Shown here piece by piece: positions 1 through 8,674 of a stretch of 64,000 nt of DNA; positions within the stretch are counted from its first letter, which is position 1, and each line of letters begins with the position of its first letter. The stretch covers positions 186,001 through 250,000 of the forward strand of contig NZ_LJJE01000092.1 of the NCBI RefSeq assembly GCF_001854765.1, read 5' to 3'. A program made the position numbers and the translations under genes. Under the pieces are notes generated by a model, which was not told the origin of the DNA, did no database searches, and worked only from the letters and a program-made list of their open reading frames with translations. This stretch comes from Vibrio sonorensis (GTDB lineage Bacteria > Pseudomonadota > Gammaproteobacteria > Enterobacterales > Vibrionaceae).

Positions 1-947
1 CTTGGAAAAGCCGTTGGAACATTCGCCAGTTCCAGTTCTTCGGTGGTGCACCAGTCACGACTTACCGTGAACTACGCCGCTTCGCTAACCAGAACAAAAA
101 AGCGTTTATGGAATACCTCTTCATGCAAGAGCGTGTCGACCTACTCACTATCTACTCAATGCTGCAGCGTGATCTTGTTGGTCCTATTAAGCCTAGCAAG
201 CTGATCACCAATGAAGAGTTAATGAAAGTGATTGGTGATAGCTACCAGTCACGCATGAAGACCGAAGACGCAAGCATCACAGACACTTTGAAAGCTGCTG
301 ACCATGGTAACTGGCAAGGTTACATCATGGGGCAAGGTGGCCCATTCGTTAAGCGTGAAGATTTACTGATCGTGAACTCTTATGAAGTACTGCCATTCGC
401 TTCACCTCATGGCGAAGACGTTCGCAAAATTGAGGGTTTCACTACACCAGAAGAAACCATCAAAACACGCACCAAAGTTTGGACGATTCAGAAGAAATCA
501 AAGGTTAACGATGATGCTAAAGCGTGCGCTCTTGGGAGCGAAGCGACCGCTTTTGGAGCCTCTGGCTCCTCTCGGAGTTCTGTCAATAACTGTACGGAGC
601 CTGAGAAAGTACAGGTCTGCGATCAGCTAACCCGATTATTAGAGCCTGTTAATAAACGGGCGAATAAATCACCAAATATTGATGAAGCGGCACTGGCCGC
701 ACTGCTAAAAGGCAGTTCAATTCGCATCGACGATGCAACCAGTATTCAAATCCGCCCTTCGGAGGTAGACGAACACGGCAATAAACGACCTGCCCAGTTG
801 GTAGAAGTGAGTCGTCAACGTTCGGACGACACTAATTGGATGGATTTCGAGGGTTGGGACAACCTATTCGCCCAACCAGAAAAGCAAGAGTATCAACAAC
901 CCGACTTGTCGATTTTCCCTGATGGGGACGACTGGCCGTTAATGTAG
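1..947 (+). CDS. Phage replication protein (gpA-type endonuclease), C-terminal part
   Basis: The reading frame is open from base 3 to the TAG at 945-947, so the gene enters from the left edge and only about 315 residues are seen. The first residues (IRQFQFFGGAPVTTYRELRR) match the conserved C-terminal block of P2-family gpA, the rolling-circle nicking endonuclease that starts phage DNA replication. The catalytic tyrosines lie upstream, outside the window. The tail is low-complexity and Ser/Ala-rich near 530-600. The methyltransferase gene follows after 11 bases and is probably co-transcribed. Assignment to the family rests on this block and on the P2-like context. Confidence 0.8.
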   Translation, partial: WKSRWNIRQFQFFGGAPVTTYRELRRFANQNKKAFMEYLFMQERVDLLTIYSMLQRDLVGPIKPSKLITNEELMKVIGDSYQSRMKTEDASITDTLKAADHGNWQGYIMGQGGPFVKREDLLIVNSYEVLPFASPHGEDVRKIEGFTTPEETIKTRTKVWTIQKKSKVNDDAKACALGSEATAFGASGSSRSSVNNCTEPEKVQVCDQLTRLLEPVNKRANKSPNIDEAALAALLKGSSIRIDDATSIQIRPSEVDEHGNKRPAQLVEVSRQRSDDTNWMDFEGWDNLFAQPEKQEYQQPDLSIFPDGDDWPLM

Positions 948-958
948 GAGAATTTAGG

Positions 959-2473
959 ATGATATTACCAGGTGAAATTGTGGTGGATAACTTTGCAGGT
1001 GGTGGCGGTGCTTCCACTGGTATGGAGTTGGGTTTAAATCGTCATGTAGATATTGCGATTAACCATGATCCTGCGGCTATCGATATGCATCGAGTCAATC
1101 ACCCAGAGACGAAACACTATTGCGAATCGGTGTGGGATGTTGACCCAGTTGATGCATGTGCTGGTCGACCTGTTGGTTTAGCGTGGTTTTCACCTGACTG
1201 TAAGCATTTTTCTAAAGCAAAAGGAAACCGTCCGGTTGATAAGAATATTCGTGGGCTGGCATGGGTAGCTGTCCGTTGGGCGGCAATGGTACCAGTTCGT
1301 ATGATGATGCTAGAAAACGTTGAAGAGTTCATGACATGGGGACCAGTTGTTGAAACCGAAAACGGCAAATTCAAACCATGCCCAGACCGTAAAGGCGAAA
1401 CCTTTGATGCTTTTGTGAAAGTATTAACGGACGGATTGAACGAAGACCACCCAGCATGGGAAGAAATTAAAACAGCCCTTGGCGATGATTTTCCACATTA
1501 CGATAGATTACAGGATGGCTTAGGCTACACGCTAGACTTCAAGGTTCTTCATGCTTGCGACTATGGCGCACCTACCACGAGAAAACGTTTCTTTATGGTA
1601 GCCAGAAATGATGGTCAGCCAATCGAGTGGCCGGCTAAAACTCATGGCCCTGATGGGAGTGGTTTAAAACCTTACGCTTCGGCAGCAGATATTATTGATT
1701 GGTCTATCCCTGTTAAGTCTATTTTTAACCGCAAACGACCATTAGCGGAAAAGACAATGGAACGGATAGCCAAAGGGTTAGATAAGTTTGTGCTTTCTTC
1801 GGAAGCACCTTTTGTTGTGCCAGAAAACTGCGTTACGCCATTTGTTACTGAATGCGCCAACGCATCGAGTCAAAGAAACATGCCAGCAAATGAACCTTTA
1901 CGAACCATATGTGCTCAAGTTAAAGGTGGTCACTTTGCTTTGGTAACTGCGTTTATAGCAAAGCACTTTACTGGTGTCAGTGGTTCTGACATCGAGTCGC
2001 CATTGCACACAGTAACAACGACTGATCACAATGCGTTAGTAACTAGCCATATGGTAAAGATGCGTGGTACCAATATCGGTCATAGTACCAATGAGCCAGT
2101 ACATACCATTTCTGCAGGTGGTTTTCATATCGGTGAGGTAAGAGCATTTCTACTCAAGTACTACGGCACAAGTTACGGTGAGGCATGTGACAGCCCAATA
2201 GGTACCGTTACTACAAAAGACCGCTTTGGTTTGGTCACGGTTAGAGGTGAAGAGTATCAAATCGTTGATATTGGTATGCGCATGTTAGAACCACATGAGC
2301 TGTTCGCGGCACAAGGTTTTCCAGAAGACTATAAAATTTCACACAATAGCGAAGGTAAAAAGTTATCTAAAGCGAGCCAGGTTGCTCGATGTGGTAATGC
2401 AGTATGTCCACCTGTGGCGCAAGCTCTGGTTGAAGCAAATGTCGGTGTTGAAAGAGAAAGGATAGCGGCTTAA
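959..2473 (+). CDS. DNA cytosine-C5 methyltransferase (phage, solitary)
   Basis: Transfers a methyl group from S-adenosylmethionine to C5 of cytosine. Motif I (FAGGGGAS) is at residues 12-19. Motif IV is SPDC at 78-81 with the catalytic Cys81, where most enzymes have PCQ. Motif VI ENV is at 119-121, and a motif VIII-like segment (TRKRFF) lies near residue 208. The region before the C-terminal motifs, where target recognition would lie, holds about three repeats of the form P-x-x-T-(V/I)-x6-LV. AGGAG lies 8 bases before the ATG. No restriction gene is adjacent, so it probably protects phage DNA from host nucleases or modifies regulation. Its end overlaps the opposite-strand XRE gene by 4 bases. 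Confidence 0.9.
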   Translation: MILPGEIVVDNFAGGGGASTGMELGLNRHVDIAINHDPAAIDMHRVNHPETKHYCESVWDVDPVDACAGRPVGLAWFSPDCKHFSKAKGNRPVDKNIRGLAWVAVRWAAMVPVRMMMLENVEEFMTWGPVVETENGKFKPCPDRKGETFDAFVKVLTDGLNEDHPAWEEIKTALGDDFPHYDRLQDGLGYTLDFKVLHACDYGAPTTRKRFFMVARNDGQPIEWPAKTHGPDGSGLKPYASAADIIDWSIPVKSIFNRKRPLAEKTMERIAKGLDKFVLSSEAPFVVPENCVTPFVTECANASSQRNMPANEPLRTICAQVKGGHFALVTAFIAKHFTGVSGSDIESPLHTVTTTDHNALVTSHMVKMRGTNIGHSTNEPVHTISAGGFHIGEVRAFLLKYYGTSYGEACDSPIGTVTTKDRFGLVTVRGEEYQIVDIGMRMLEPHELFAAQGFPEDYKISHNSEGKKLSKASQVARCGNAVCPPVAQALVEANVGVERERIAA

Positions 2474-2796
2474 CTACTAACAGCCTTTATCAGCTCAAGT
2501 ATTGGTTGGCGGATATGAAGAGGGACATGCTTCATAGCTGCCACCAAATCCGTATCACTGATTGACCGTTTACCAAGTTCAGCCCAAGCAAAGTCTAACC
2601 AAGTAATACCGTAGTACTCAAAGAGTCCTTGTAGTTCACTCAGCCTTGGGTCACGTCTTCCCTGTTCGATACGCTGGTAAGACGTAAGCGAGATGTCAAT
2701 TTGATTCGCAATTTGCTCTTGGCTTTTGCGATTTTTCACCCTTAATTGGATTAAATACTCAACTATTGGCTCTAATTGTTTGTTTTTACTCGGCAA
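2470..2796 (-). CDS. XRE-family helix-turn-helix regulator (phage)
   Basis: A 108-residue Cro/CI-type DNA-binding protein. The helix-turn-helix spans roughly residues 22-48, with the signature QEQIANQIDISLTSYQRIEQG. The start is TTG at 2796, preceded by AGGG about 10 bases upstream; no ATG is available in frame. It runs convergent to the methyltransferase gene. It lies far from where a P2-type CI repressor would sit next to integrase, so it is more likely an accessory regulator. A 5-4-5 palindrome AGTCATTTCTGACT at 2812-2825 just upstream of the start could be its operator; this is inference. Confidence 0.75.
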   Translation of the reverse strand: MPSKNKQLEPIVEYLIQLRVKNRKSQEQIANQIDISLTSYQRIEQGRRDPRLSELQGLFEYYGITWLDFAWAELGKRSISDTDLVAAMKHVPLHIRQPILELIKAVSS

Positions 2797-2994
2797 AGAT
2801 TCAAATCCCTAAGTCATTTCTGACTAGTAGTTGCGATTTATATGCCAACGGTGACGAGCCTTTATGGAATGGTGATCCACATATGTTTTGTGGTTATGCA
2901 CCTTATGTATTATGCGCTGGCTAGGTAAAAAGCTAAGTCGCATAACCCAAATTATAGGCGACAAAAATCCATAATAAATTTGTTAGATAAAAAC

Positions 2995-3014
2995 TACTGT
3001 ATTAATATACAGTA
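2995..3014 (+). promoter_or_regulatory. LexA (SOS) box
   Basis: TACTGTATTAATATACAGTA is a near-perfect 20-base LexA operator (CTG, ten A/T bases, CAG, with the TA flanks). It overlaps a plausible promoter: TTGTTA at 2980-2985, 17 bases, TAATAT at 3003-3008. It ends 21 bases before the start codon of the next gene, so that gene should be repressed by host LexA and induced by DNA damage. Confidence 0.85.
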
Positions 3015-3035
3015 AATCGTCAGTTAGGAGGCTAA

Positions 3036-3275
3036 ATGTCTGAACTACATAACAATGCGGAGGCGTTTGTTTTATGCGCTTTGGCTGAGGATACAAGCGG
3101 GAACCACGAAGAAAACCAAGACATTGGCATGTTCTTAATTTCGTTGATTCTTGCCCACAAAAAAGGACAGCTAAAAGCTGTCCATGTTAATGGGTCTGAA
3201 TGCGAGAGTGAATTGGTTAAAACAAAGCTAACTGCTGCTTTAAGTGGTCACGGTGATCAGGCTTTAGCACCTTGA
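3036..3275 (+). CDS. Small SOS-controlled phage protein, function unknown
   Basis: Encodes 79 residues, starting at an ATG with a strong ribosome site TTAGGAGG five bases upstream and an LexA box just ahead. The protein is acidic and soluble with no membrane segment; no family is recognised. In coliphage 186 a LexA-controlled gene (tum) makes an antirepressor that triggers induction, and some P2-like phages carry LexA-controlled dinI-like genes. This gene occupies an equivalent regulatory niche, but no sequence similarity to Tum or DinI is visible. Its last 59 bases overlap the convergent Ogr/Delta-like gene. Confidence 0.7.
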   Translation: MSELHNNAEAFVLCALAEDTSGNHEENQDIGMFLISLILAHKKGQLKAVHVNGSECESELVKTKLTAALSGHGDQALAP

Positions 3276-3669
3276 TTAAGCAGTTAGCCAGTTCACTGGT
3301 ATCTTTCGATGATGGGCTTAGTGTGTGACTAAAATACAAAGACATAACAAACTGATGTTCACACGCTGGGTTCTTACACTCACAATACAAATCTGCACAG
3401 TCGTTCGATAGGCGGTTGGTTTTATTAATCACCGCCCGTTCGCCACAACCACAAGTAATGCGACTACCAAATAAAGACGGTTTACTAGTCGCACCAATTC
3501 CGAAATGAAGCTTTGACTGTTTTAGTGAGTGGCGGTAGCCGATAGAACTCACAAAGGTATGCCCACATTCTGGGTTAGAACAGGAACAAGATAAATCTGC
3601 GCAATTGGCATCTTTAGCGATGCTTCTACTTACAATCGCGCGTTCACCACATTTGCAATAAACTCGCAT
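3217..3669 (-). CDS. Ogr/Delta-type late transcription activator, two zinc-finger domains
   Basis: A 150-residue protein made of two similar halves. Each has a CxCGERA start and a later CxCxNPxCxHxF end (residues about 5-38 and 73-108), which is the Cys4 zinc-binding pattern of phage P2 Ogr. Ogr has one such domain; the Delta protein of satellite P4 has two, as here. These activators bind late promoters and recruit host RNA polymerase through the alpha subunit. It lies just downstream of the portal gene on the same strand and likely switches on packaging, head and tail operons. AGG lies 8 bases before the ATG. Confidence 0.85.
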   Translation of the reverse strand: MRVYCKCGERAIVSRSIAKDANCADLSCSCSNPECGHTFVSSIGYRHSLKQSKLHFGIGATSKPSLFGSRITCGCGERAVINKTNRLSNDCADLYCECKNPACEHQFVMSLYFSHTLSPSSKDTSELANCLIKVLKPDHRDHLKQQLALF

Positions 3670-3734
3670 ACATTGACCTAACTTAACTGACTGACAGCAT
3701 AATATTACGTCAATGGCTGTGTTTTTGTACAGGT

Positions 3735-4768
3735 TTATGCGGCTTCTCCTGTATTCACATCAAACTTTAGGTGTAGGCTTGCCATGCCTTTGATTTCTGG
3801 GTCGTTGTTCACCTCATCCATAATTAGGTGACATACGGGGATGATCTCGTCTTTGTCATATTCACGACCGACCTTTTCTGGGTCAGGGAAGTTTGAACCA
3901 GGTTGCGGCATCATTCCTCCTTTACCTGCAGGGAATCGGTGACCTACAAGGATATCTTGAGCTGTGATGTTCTTAATTCGCTCGAATTCATCCTTTGTGG
4001 CTATGTCGCCAACGGGTATCAACTGAATGCCTTTTTCATGACCATTGGGAATATTCACAAACATGCTGCGGAAGTTGCCAACACCTTTTGAACTGGCGAT
4101 CTTCTCTTTCAACATTTTTTCATCATCATCACTTAGGTTCGGGTCAGTGGCATAGAAGATAAAGCCCATGTGAGCACCGTTCTTGAAGTATCGACGTCTG
4201 AACAATGTGGCGTCTTGGTTCAACATGCTGCTTTGAATGCTGCCCAGATAATCAGGCAACCCATAAACCTGCTGTTGTGGGTCGTATTGGCTCAAGAAAA
4301 TGACATCATCTGGATTATAGGTGCGTTGTTTGTTGCCACGCTCCAAAATGACAATTTTCCCGTTCTTGCGTTTACGAAGGTACATAGCTGGTAATGGATG
4401 AAAGCGGACTACTCGACCAAAGTGATCTCGAATCTTCAATAATGCACCATGACCAAATTGGAAGTAATCACGGCAAAAAGCAGCATTTGCTTTCGACGGA
4501 TGGCACCTTGCTGAAAACGGGCGGTGACATAATTGCCACGGGCAACTAATAGCGAACCATGGTAGGCGTTTGCCCTTGCTATATCTGCTAGCCCTTCGGG
4601 GGAGATTGGCGGTTCCCAATAATCGTCAGTGTCGTTGTAAAACAAGTCCGTGTAGTTTGTCATCCAACTATTTGAATCGATGGATTCAGGTGCGCCAAGG
4701 TCTACGCCATACACCGATGATGATTGACTTTCTTGTTGTGTTACAAGGTGTGTTGTTTTCTCTGTCAT
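3735..4768 (-). pseudogene. Phage portal protein (gpQ-type), frameshifted
   Basis: Portal vertex protein through which DNA enters the head. The first reading frame (4768 to about 4480) gives the N-terminus ending ...AIRRKQML. The rest (CRDYFQFGHGALLKIRD onward, with PLPAMYLRKRKN and the PQPGSNFPDP segment) continues in the -1 frame. The shift falls at a run of five A (plus strand) at 4475-4479. One extra base gives MLLFCRDYFQ and a 344-residue protein, the length of P2 gpQ. The ATG overlaps the stop of the terminase gene by one base (TAATG). A slippery -1 event is possible but unexpected for a portal; a missing base in the sequence is likelier. Confidence 0.85.
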
Positions 4769-6542
4769 TATGCTGCCATTGCGTAGGTAGATTTGCGTTT
4801 TGTTGAGTGATCGATAGGTTCGTTAATCAATGCGTGTGAGAGTGCCCAGAAATCATCGGCATGACCAACCAACTCGCTTCGATCGGCTTTGAACGTTAAT
4901 GCGTTACCACTATTCGTCGGTACTCGTTTTATCGCCATGAATGACATTGCGGTTTCTTTGAGTGTTTCGTCGAATTGGAGTCGATTGCTGTCAATGACAT
5001 CAATCATTTTCATGACTAGTCGGTTTTTACTGTCGTTCGAATAGTGAATGGGAACCACTTCACGTGGGAATTTGTTTTGGAGCAGGTCGTAAACACCTGC
5101 ACCGATACCGGTGACGTCGATACCAAGGTAACTAACGTTAAAGCGTTCGAATACTTTGGCGATCTCACTGGCCTGATGCTGAAAACTCAAACCACGCCAA
5201 CTTAGTTTCTTTAACACTCGGAACTTTTCGCCAGCGACAATCGGTGGAGCGACCACCATTAGCACAGCGTTATCACGAGTTCGAGAAGGGTCGTAACCTA
5301 ACCAAACCTCTCTATTGCCAAACGGTTGAGGATCGTCGGGGTTGTAGTCTCGCCATATTCCAGAGTCGACCATACATTTCTGAATTTTGTTAAATTCAAA
5401 AATGGAGCTAGCACCGTCAACAAAAATACACATGAACAGGTTGTTGAACTCTGCATCACTGTATTCATCGCGGAGATCTTCGAGGTCTACCAGGTCAAAG
5501 CCACTGGCGACAGCATCTTCAATTGTGATGACATAACGCCATTGCTTGTCAGGGCATAATCGACCACCGTCTCTAAACTCATCGAATGTTGGGAATTCGA
5601 TGTTTTTACGAGAGTCTTTGCCTTCCTTCCATGCGTCACCTGTCCAGAATGTATAGGCTGGATGGGTTTTACTTGATGGAGTAGAAAAGTATGTTCTGCG
5701 CCAGTGCTTATGAGTAGCGATAGCAGACGAAACTTTTTTTACTTCTTCAAACCGGCTAATCCAGAAATATTCATCTGTGTATAAATGGCCGCTGTATGAC
5801 TGTGCGGTTTTACCATTGGTAGAAAGAAACCTAAGAGTTGCGCCATTAGAGAGCACAATAGGGTTGCCAGATAGTTCAAGGTCGAAAAACTCTTTAGCAA
5901 TACGAATGATGTATGTGCGGAATACTTCGGCTTGAGCTCGTGAAGCTGAAAGGAATATTTGATCATCACCATTGATGACCGCATCTTCAAAGGCTTCACC
6001 AGAAAAGTAATAGGTCGCGCCAATTTGTCGAGATTTTAAAATGTTGCGAATGCGCTGATGCAAGTTCTCGCGCATGACTTTTTGAAAGGCATAAAGTGAA
6101 TTGTGCCATGGAGCAAAGTCATCACCTGTCAGGTGGTCGACGTTGTTTTTCTTCTTGCGTCCACGTGATTTTTTACCATCGCCTTTATTATTGCCGCTGT
6201 TCTCATTTCGACCTTGGGGCTCTGGTTGGTTTAAGCGTTTTTCAGCTTTGGCTTTAGCGTCAGCATTTGCCTGAGTAGTTTAACGTGATGTTCGATAAGA
6301 CGGTCCATCTCCTTGAGCTGCTGGTCGCTCTTTTCGTCTTTATCAATCAACACCGCTAAACGGCGGTTAATCATCTCTTCAACAGATAAATCGTTAACGA
6401 GTAAATCCCAGCCGAATTTCTCCGCCCAGGTATAAACAATGCGTGAACTGTTTAAGCTTAGTTCCGCTGCTATTTCTTTAGGAAGTACGCCACGGATATA
6501 CATCCTTTTGGCGGCTTCTCTTATTTCATCTGAATATGCCAT
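4768..6542 (-). pseudogene. Phage terminase large subunit (gpP-type), frameshifted
   Basis: ATPase and nuclease that packages DNA into the prohead. The N-terminus [15 protein letters not shown] resembles the helix-turn-helix start of P2 gpP, so the start is taken at 6542 rather than the upstream TTG. The frame is lost at the T3 run 6279-6281. Adding one base joins HHVK to [16 protein letters not shown] and then the Lys/Arg-rich linker, giving 591 residues against about 590 for gpP. Later come a Walker A-like SRQIGAT, a Walker B-like LYTDEYFW, and acidic nuclease-type motifs GYDPSRT, GIDVTG and HADDFW. The gene diverges from the scaffold gene. Confidence 0.87.
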
Positions 6543-6585
6543 AAGCGCATCATACGCCCCGAAAACTCGCAAATGACTAAGCAAA

Positions 6586-6620
6586 ATTCGGATGAATTCG
6601 GATATGGGCTAAATCCGAAT
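6586..6620. promoter_or_regulatory. Direct and inverted repeats between divergent late operons
   Basis: ATTCGGAT occurs at 6586-6593 and again at 6596-6603, a 10-base period, and its inverse ATCCGAAT at 6613-6620. The cluster lies between the divergent terminase and scaffold genes, where P2 has two Ogr-activated late promoters. It is a good candidate binding site for the Ogr/Delta-like activator encoded at 3217-3669, although it differs from the TGT-N12-ACA pattern described for P2. The assignment is inference. Confidence 0.45.
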
Positions 6621-6722
6621 TTCTAGGAATTGAAGTGGCTGAAACGACTTATTCAAAGGCGTATTGTTTGGCTCAAATAGATTGTTAAAAGCACTTTGCA
6701 TACAGATTAGCGAGTCAAATTC

Positions 6723-7592
6723 ATGCCTAAAACCAGTGATTGGATCATTATTGCCACCGAAGGAACTACCGTTTCAGATGGCCGTGTCATTAGCGCAAGT
6801 TGGATTAATGACATGGCTGAGCTTTATGACAAAGAAGAGTACACCGCTTTAATTTGGCCTGAGCACTATCGTAGTTCTTGGGCAGTATTTGAAGGTAAAA
6901 ACTGGGGTGAAGTTGAAGAGCTTAAATCAGGCAAATTCAAAGATAAGCTTCGCCTGTTCGCAAAAGTCACACCAAACAAATATCTGCTAGCAGCAAACAA
7001 AGACGGTCAGAAACTGTTTTCTTCTATTGAACCAGAACCAGATTACAAGAAAGAAGGACGTTGTTACCTGATGGGCCTAGCTGCGACTGACTCCCCAGCA
7101 TCGTCAGGTACAACCCGTATGCGTTTTTCACGTGTGCAAGGTGGTGATTACACCGAACTAGAGGTTAGCCAGTTAGAAGAGTTAGACCTCAATAGCTGCT
7201 TTTCTCGCAAAGAACGTTTGTTCTCATTGCTAAACGAATTTCTGTTCTCTGGTGATGAACATCCAGAGACACCACCCGAACCAGAGGACACCGATGTGAC
7301 CGAAGAACAATTGAAAGCCGCATTAAAGCAATTTAAAGGCGAGTTAAAAACAGAGCTTGCTCAAGAATTTAATCTGAAAGCAGGTGGCGGCAACGAAACC
7401 CCTGAAACACCAGAACCTGTGACCAATCAAGGCGCAACCGTTGAGCAGTTTTCTACCACTTTGGAAACACAACTAAAACCATTGTTGGAAAAAGTTGACG
7501 GCTTAGAAACTAAGTTCAACCAACTTTCGAAAGAAGTACCAGGTCAAGAGCCTAATGACGCTGGTAACGGTGACGATTACAGCCCCGTTTAA
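6723..7592 (+). CDS. Capsid scaffolding protein with serine protease (gpO-type)
   Basis: A 289-residue internal scaffold that shapes the prohead and cleaves itself and the capsid protein. Asp19 and His48 fall at exactly the positions of the gpO catalytic residues, and a Ser pair at 100-101 (KLFSSIE) matches the nucleophile region. The C-terminal third is rich in Pro/Glu and helical, as expected for the scaffold part. It is first in the rightward head operon, 49 bases before the capsid gene. Confidence 0.9.
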   Translation: MPKTSDWIIIATEGTTVSDGRVISASWINDMAELYDKEEYTALIWPEHYRSSWAVFEGKNWGEVEELKSGKFKDKLRLFAKVTPNKYLLAANKDGQKLFSSIEPEPDYKKEGRCYLMGLAATDSPASSGTTRMRFSRVQGGDYTELEVSQLEELDLNSCFSRKERLFSLLNEFLFSGDEHPETPPEPEDTDVTEEQLKAALKQFKGELKTELAQEFNLKAGGGNETPETPEPVTNQGATVEQFSTTLETQLKPLLEKVDGLETKFNQLSKEVPGQEPNDAGNGDDYSPV

Positions 7593-7641
7593 ACCGCAGA
7601 ACTTGGCTAACTGAATTAACTAAATTAGGAGAGATCGCGTA

Positions 7642-8655
7642 ATGTCGCAGATTCTTACTCAATCAGCCCGTGACAACATGGACCATTTCGCGCAGAAGTT
7701 AGCGCAGAGTTATGGTGTCACCAATGTGGCTCAATTGTTCAATGTATCACCTCAGTTAGAAACTAAGCTGCGTGCGGCTATCGTCGAATCGGCAGAGTTT
7801 CTAAAAATGATCACGGTAACAACCGTTGACCAAATCGAAGGTCAAGTGGTCGATGCTGGCGTTAGCGGTCTGTATACCGGTCGTAAAGCTGATGGTCGTT
7901 TCACTAAACAACTTGGTGTTGGCGGTCATAAATACAAGCTAGTTGAAACAGACTCATGTGCTGCAATTACTTGGGCAATGCTTTGTCAGTGGGCTAACCA
8001 AGGCGGTCGTGGCAAGTTCATGAAACTGCTGACTGAATTCTCTAACCAGATGTTCGCACTCGATATCATTCGTGTTGGTTGGAATGGTGTGTCTGCTGCT
8101 GCAACAACTAACCCAACGACCAACCCACTTGGTCAGGATGTCAACGTAGGTTGGTATCAGTACGTGTTAGAGAAGAAGCCATCACAAATCGTTGATGAAG
8201 ATGTCTATTTTGATGACGCTGGCGATTACAAAACGCTTGATGCGATGGCGTCGGACATCATCAACAACCAGATTCACCCAGCGTTCCGCAATGACCCCCG
8301 CCTAACTGTTTATGTTGGTTCTGGTCTAGTTGGTGCGGCTCAGTACAAAACGTACAGCAAAGCCGACACGCCAACAGAGCAAATCGCTGCGCAAAAACTG
8401 GATAAGTCTATCGCTGGCCGTCCTGCTTATGTGCCGCCGTTCATTCCAGATAATGCGATGGTTGTGACTATTCCTACCAACCTGCAAGTGCTGACGCAGC
8501 ATGGTACTACTCAGCGTAAAGCGAAGCATGAAGAAGACCGTAAGCAGTTTGAAAACGCTTACTGGCGTATGGAAGGTTATGCCGTGGGTGTTCTGGAAGC
8601 CTTTGCTGCTTATAACCCAGCGAAAGTCCATATCGCGCCTAAACCTGCTGCTTAA
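7642..8655 (+). CDS. Major capsid protein (gpN-type)
   Basis: A 337-residue protein with the P2 gpN arrangement: an N-terminal region likely removed by the scaffold protease, then a HK97-type core with GLYTGRKADGRF, and a C-terminal KHEEDRKQFENAYWRMEGY block. TAGGAGAG precedes the ATG. It lies between scaffold and small terminase, the invariant P2 order. About 420 copies would be expected for a T=7 head by analogy with P2. Confidence 0.9.
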   Translation: MSQILTQSARDNMDHFAQKLAQSYGVTNVAQLFNVSPQLETKLRAAIVESAEFLKMITVTTVDQIEGQVVDAGVSGLYTGRKADGRFTKQLGVGGHKYKLVETDSCAAITWAMLCQWANQGGRGKFMKLLTEFSNQMFALDIIRVGWNGVSAAATTNPTTNPLGQDVNVGWYQYVLEKKPSQIVDEDVYFDDAGDYKTLDAMASDIINNQIHPAFRNDPRLTVYVGSGLVGAAQYKTYSKADTPTEQIAAQKLDKSIAGRPAYVPPFIPDNAMVVTIPTNLQVLTQHGTTQRKAKHEEDRKQFENAYWRMEGYAVGVLEAFAAYNPAKVHIAPKPAA

Positions 8656-8674
8656 CGGAAGGTAATCGATAGCT

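Noticed and set aside
4475..4479. Portal frame break as programmed frameshifting
   Set aside because: The site is not a tandem slippery heptamer, and no portal of this family uses a shift; the same kind of loss occurs in ten other places.
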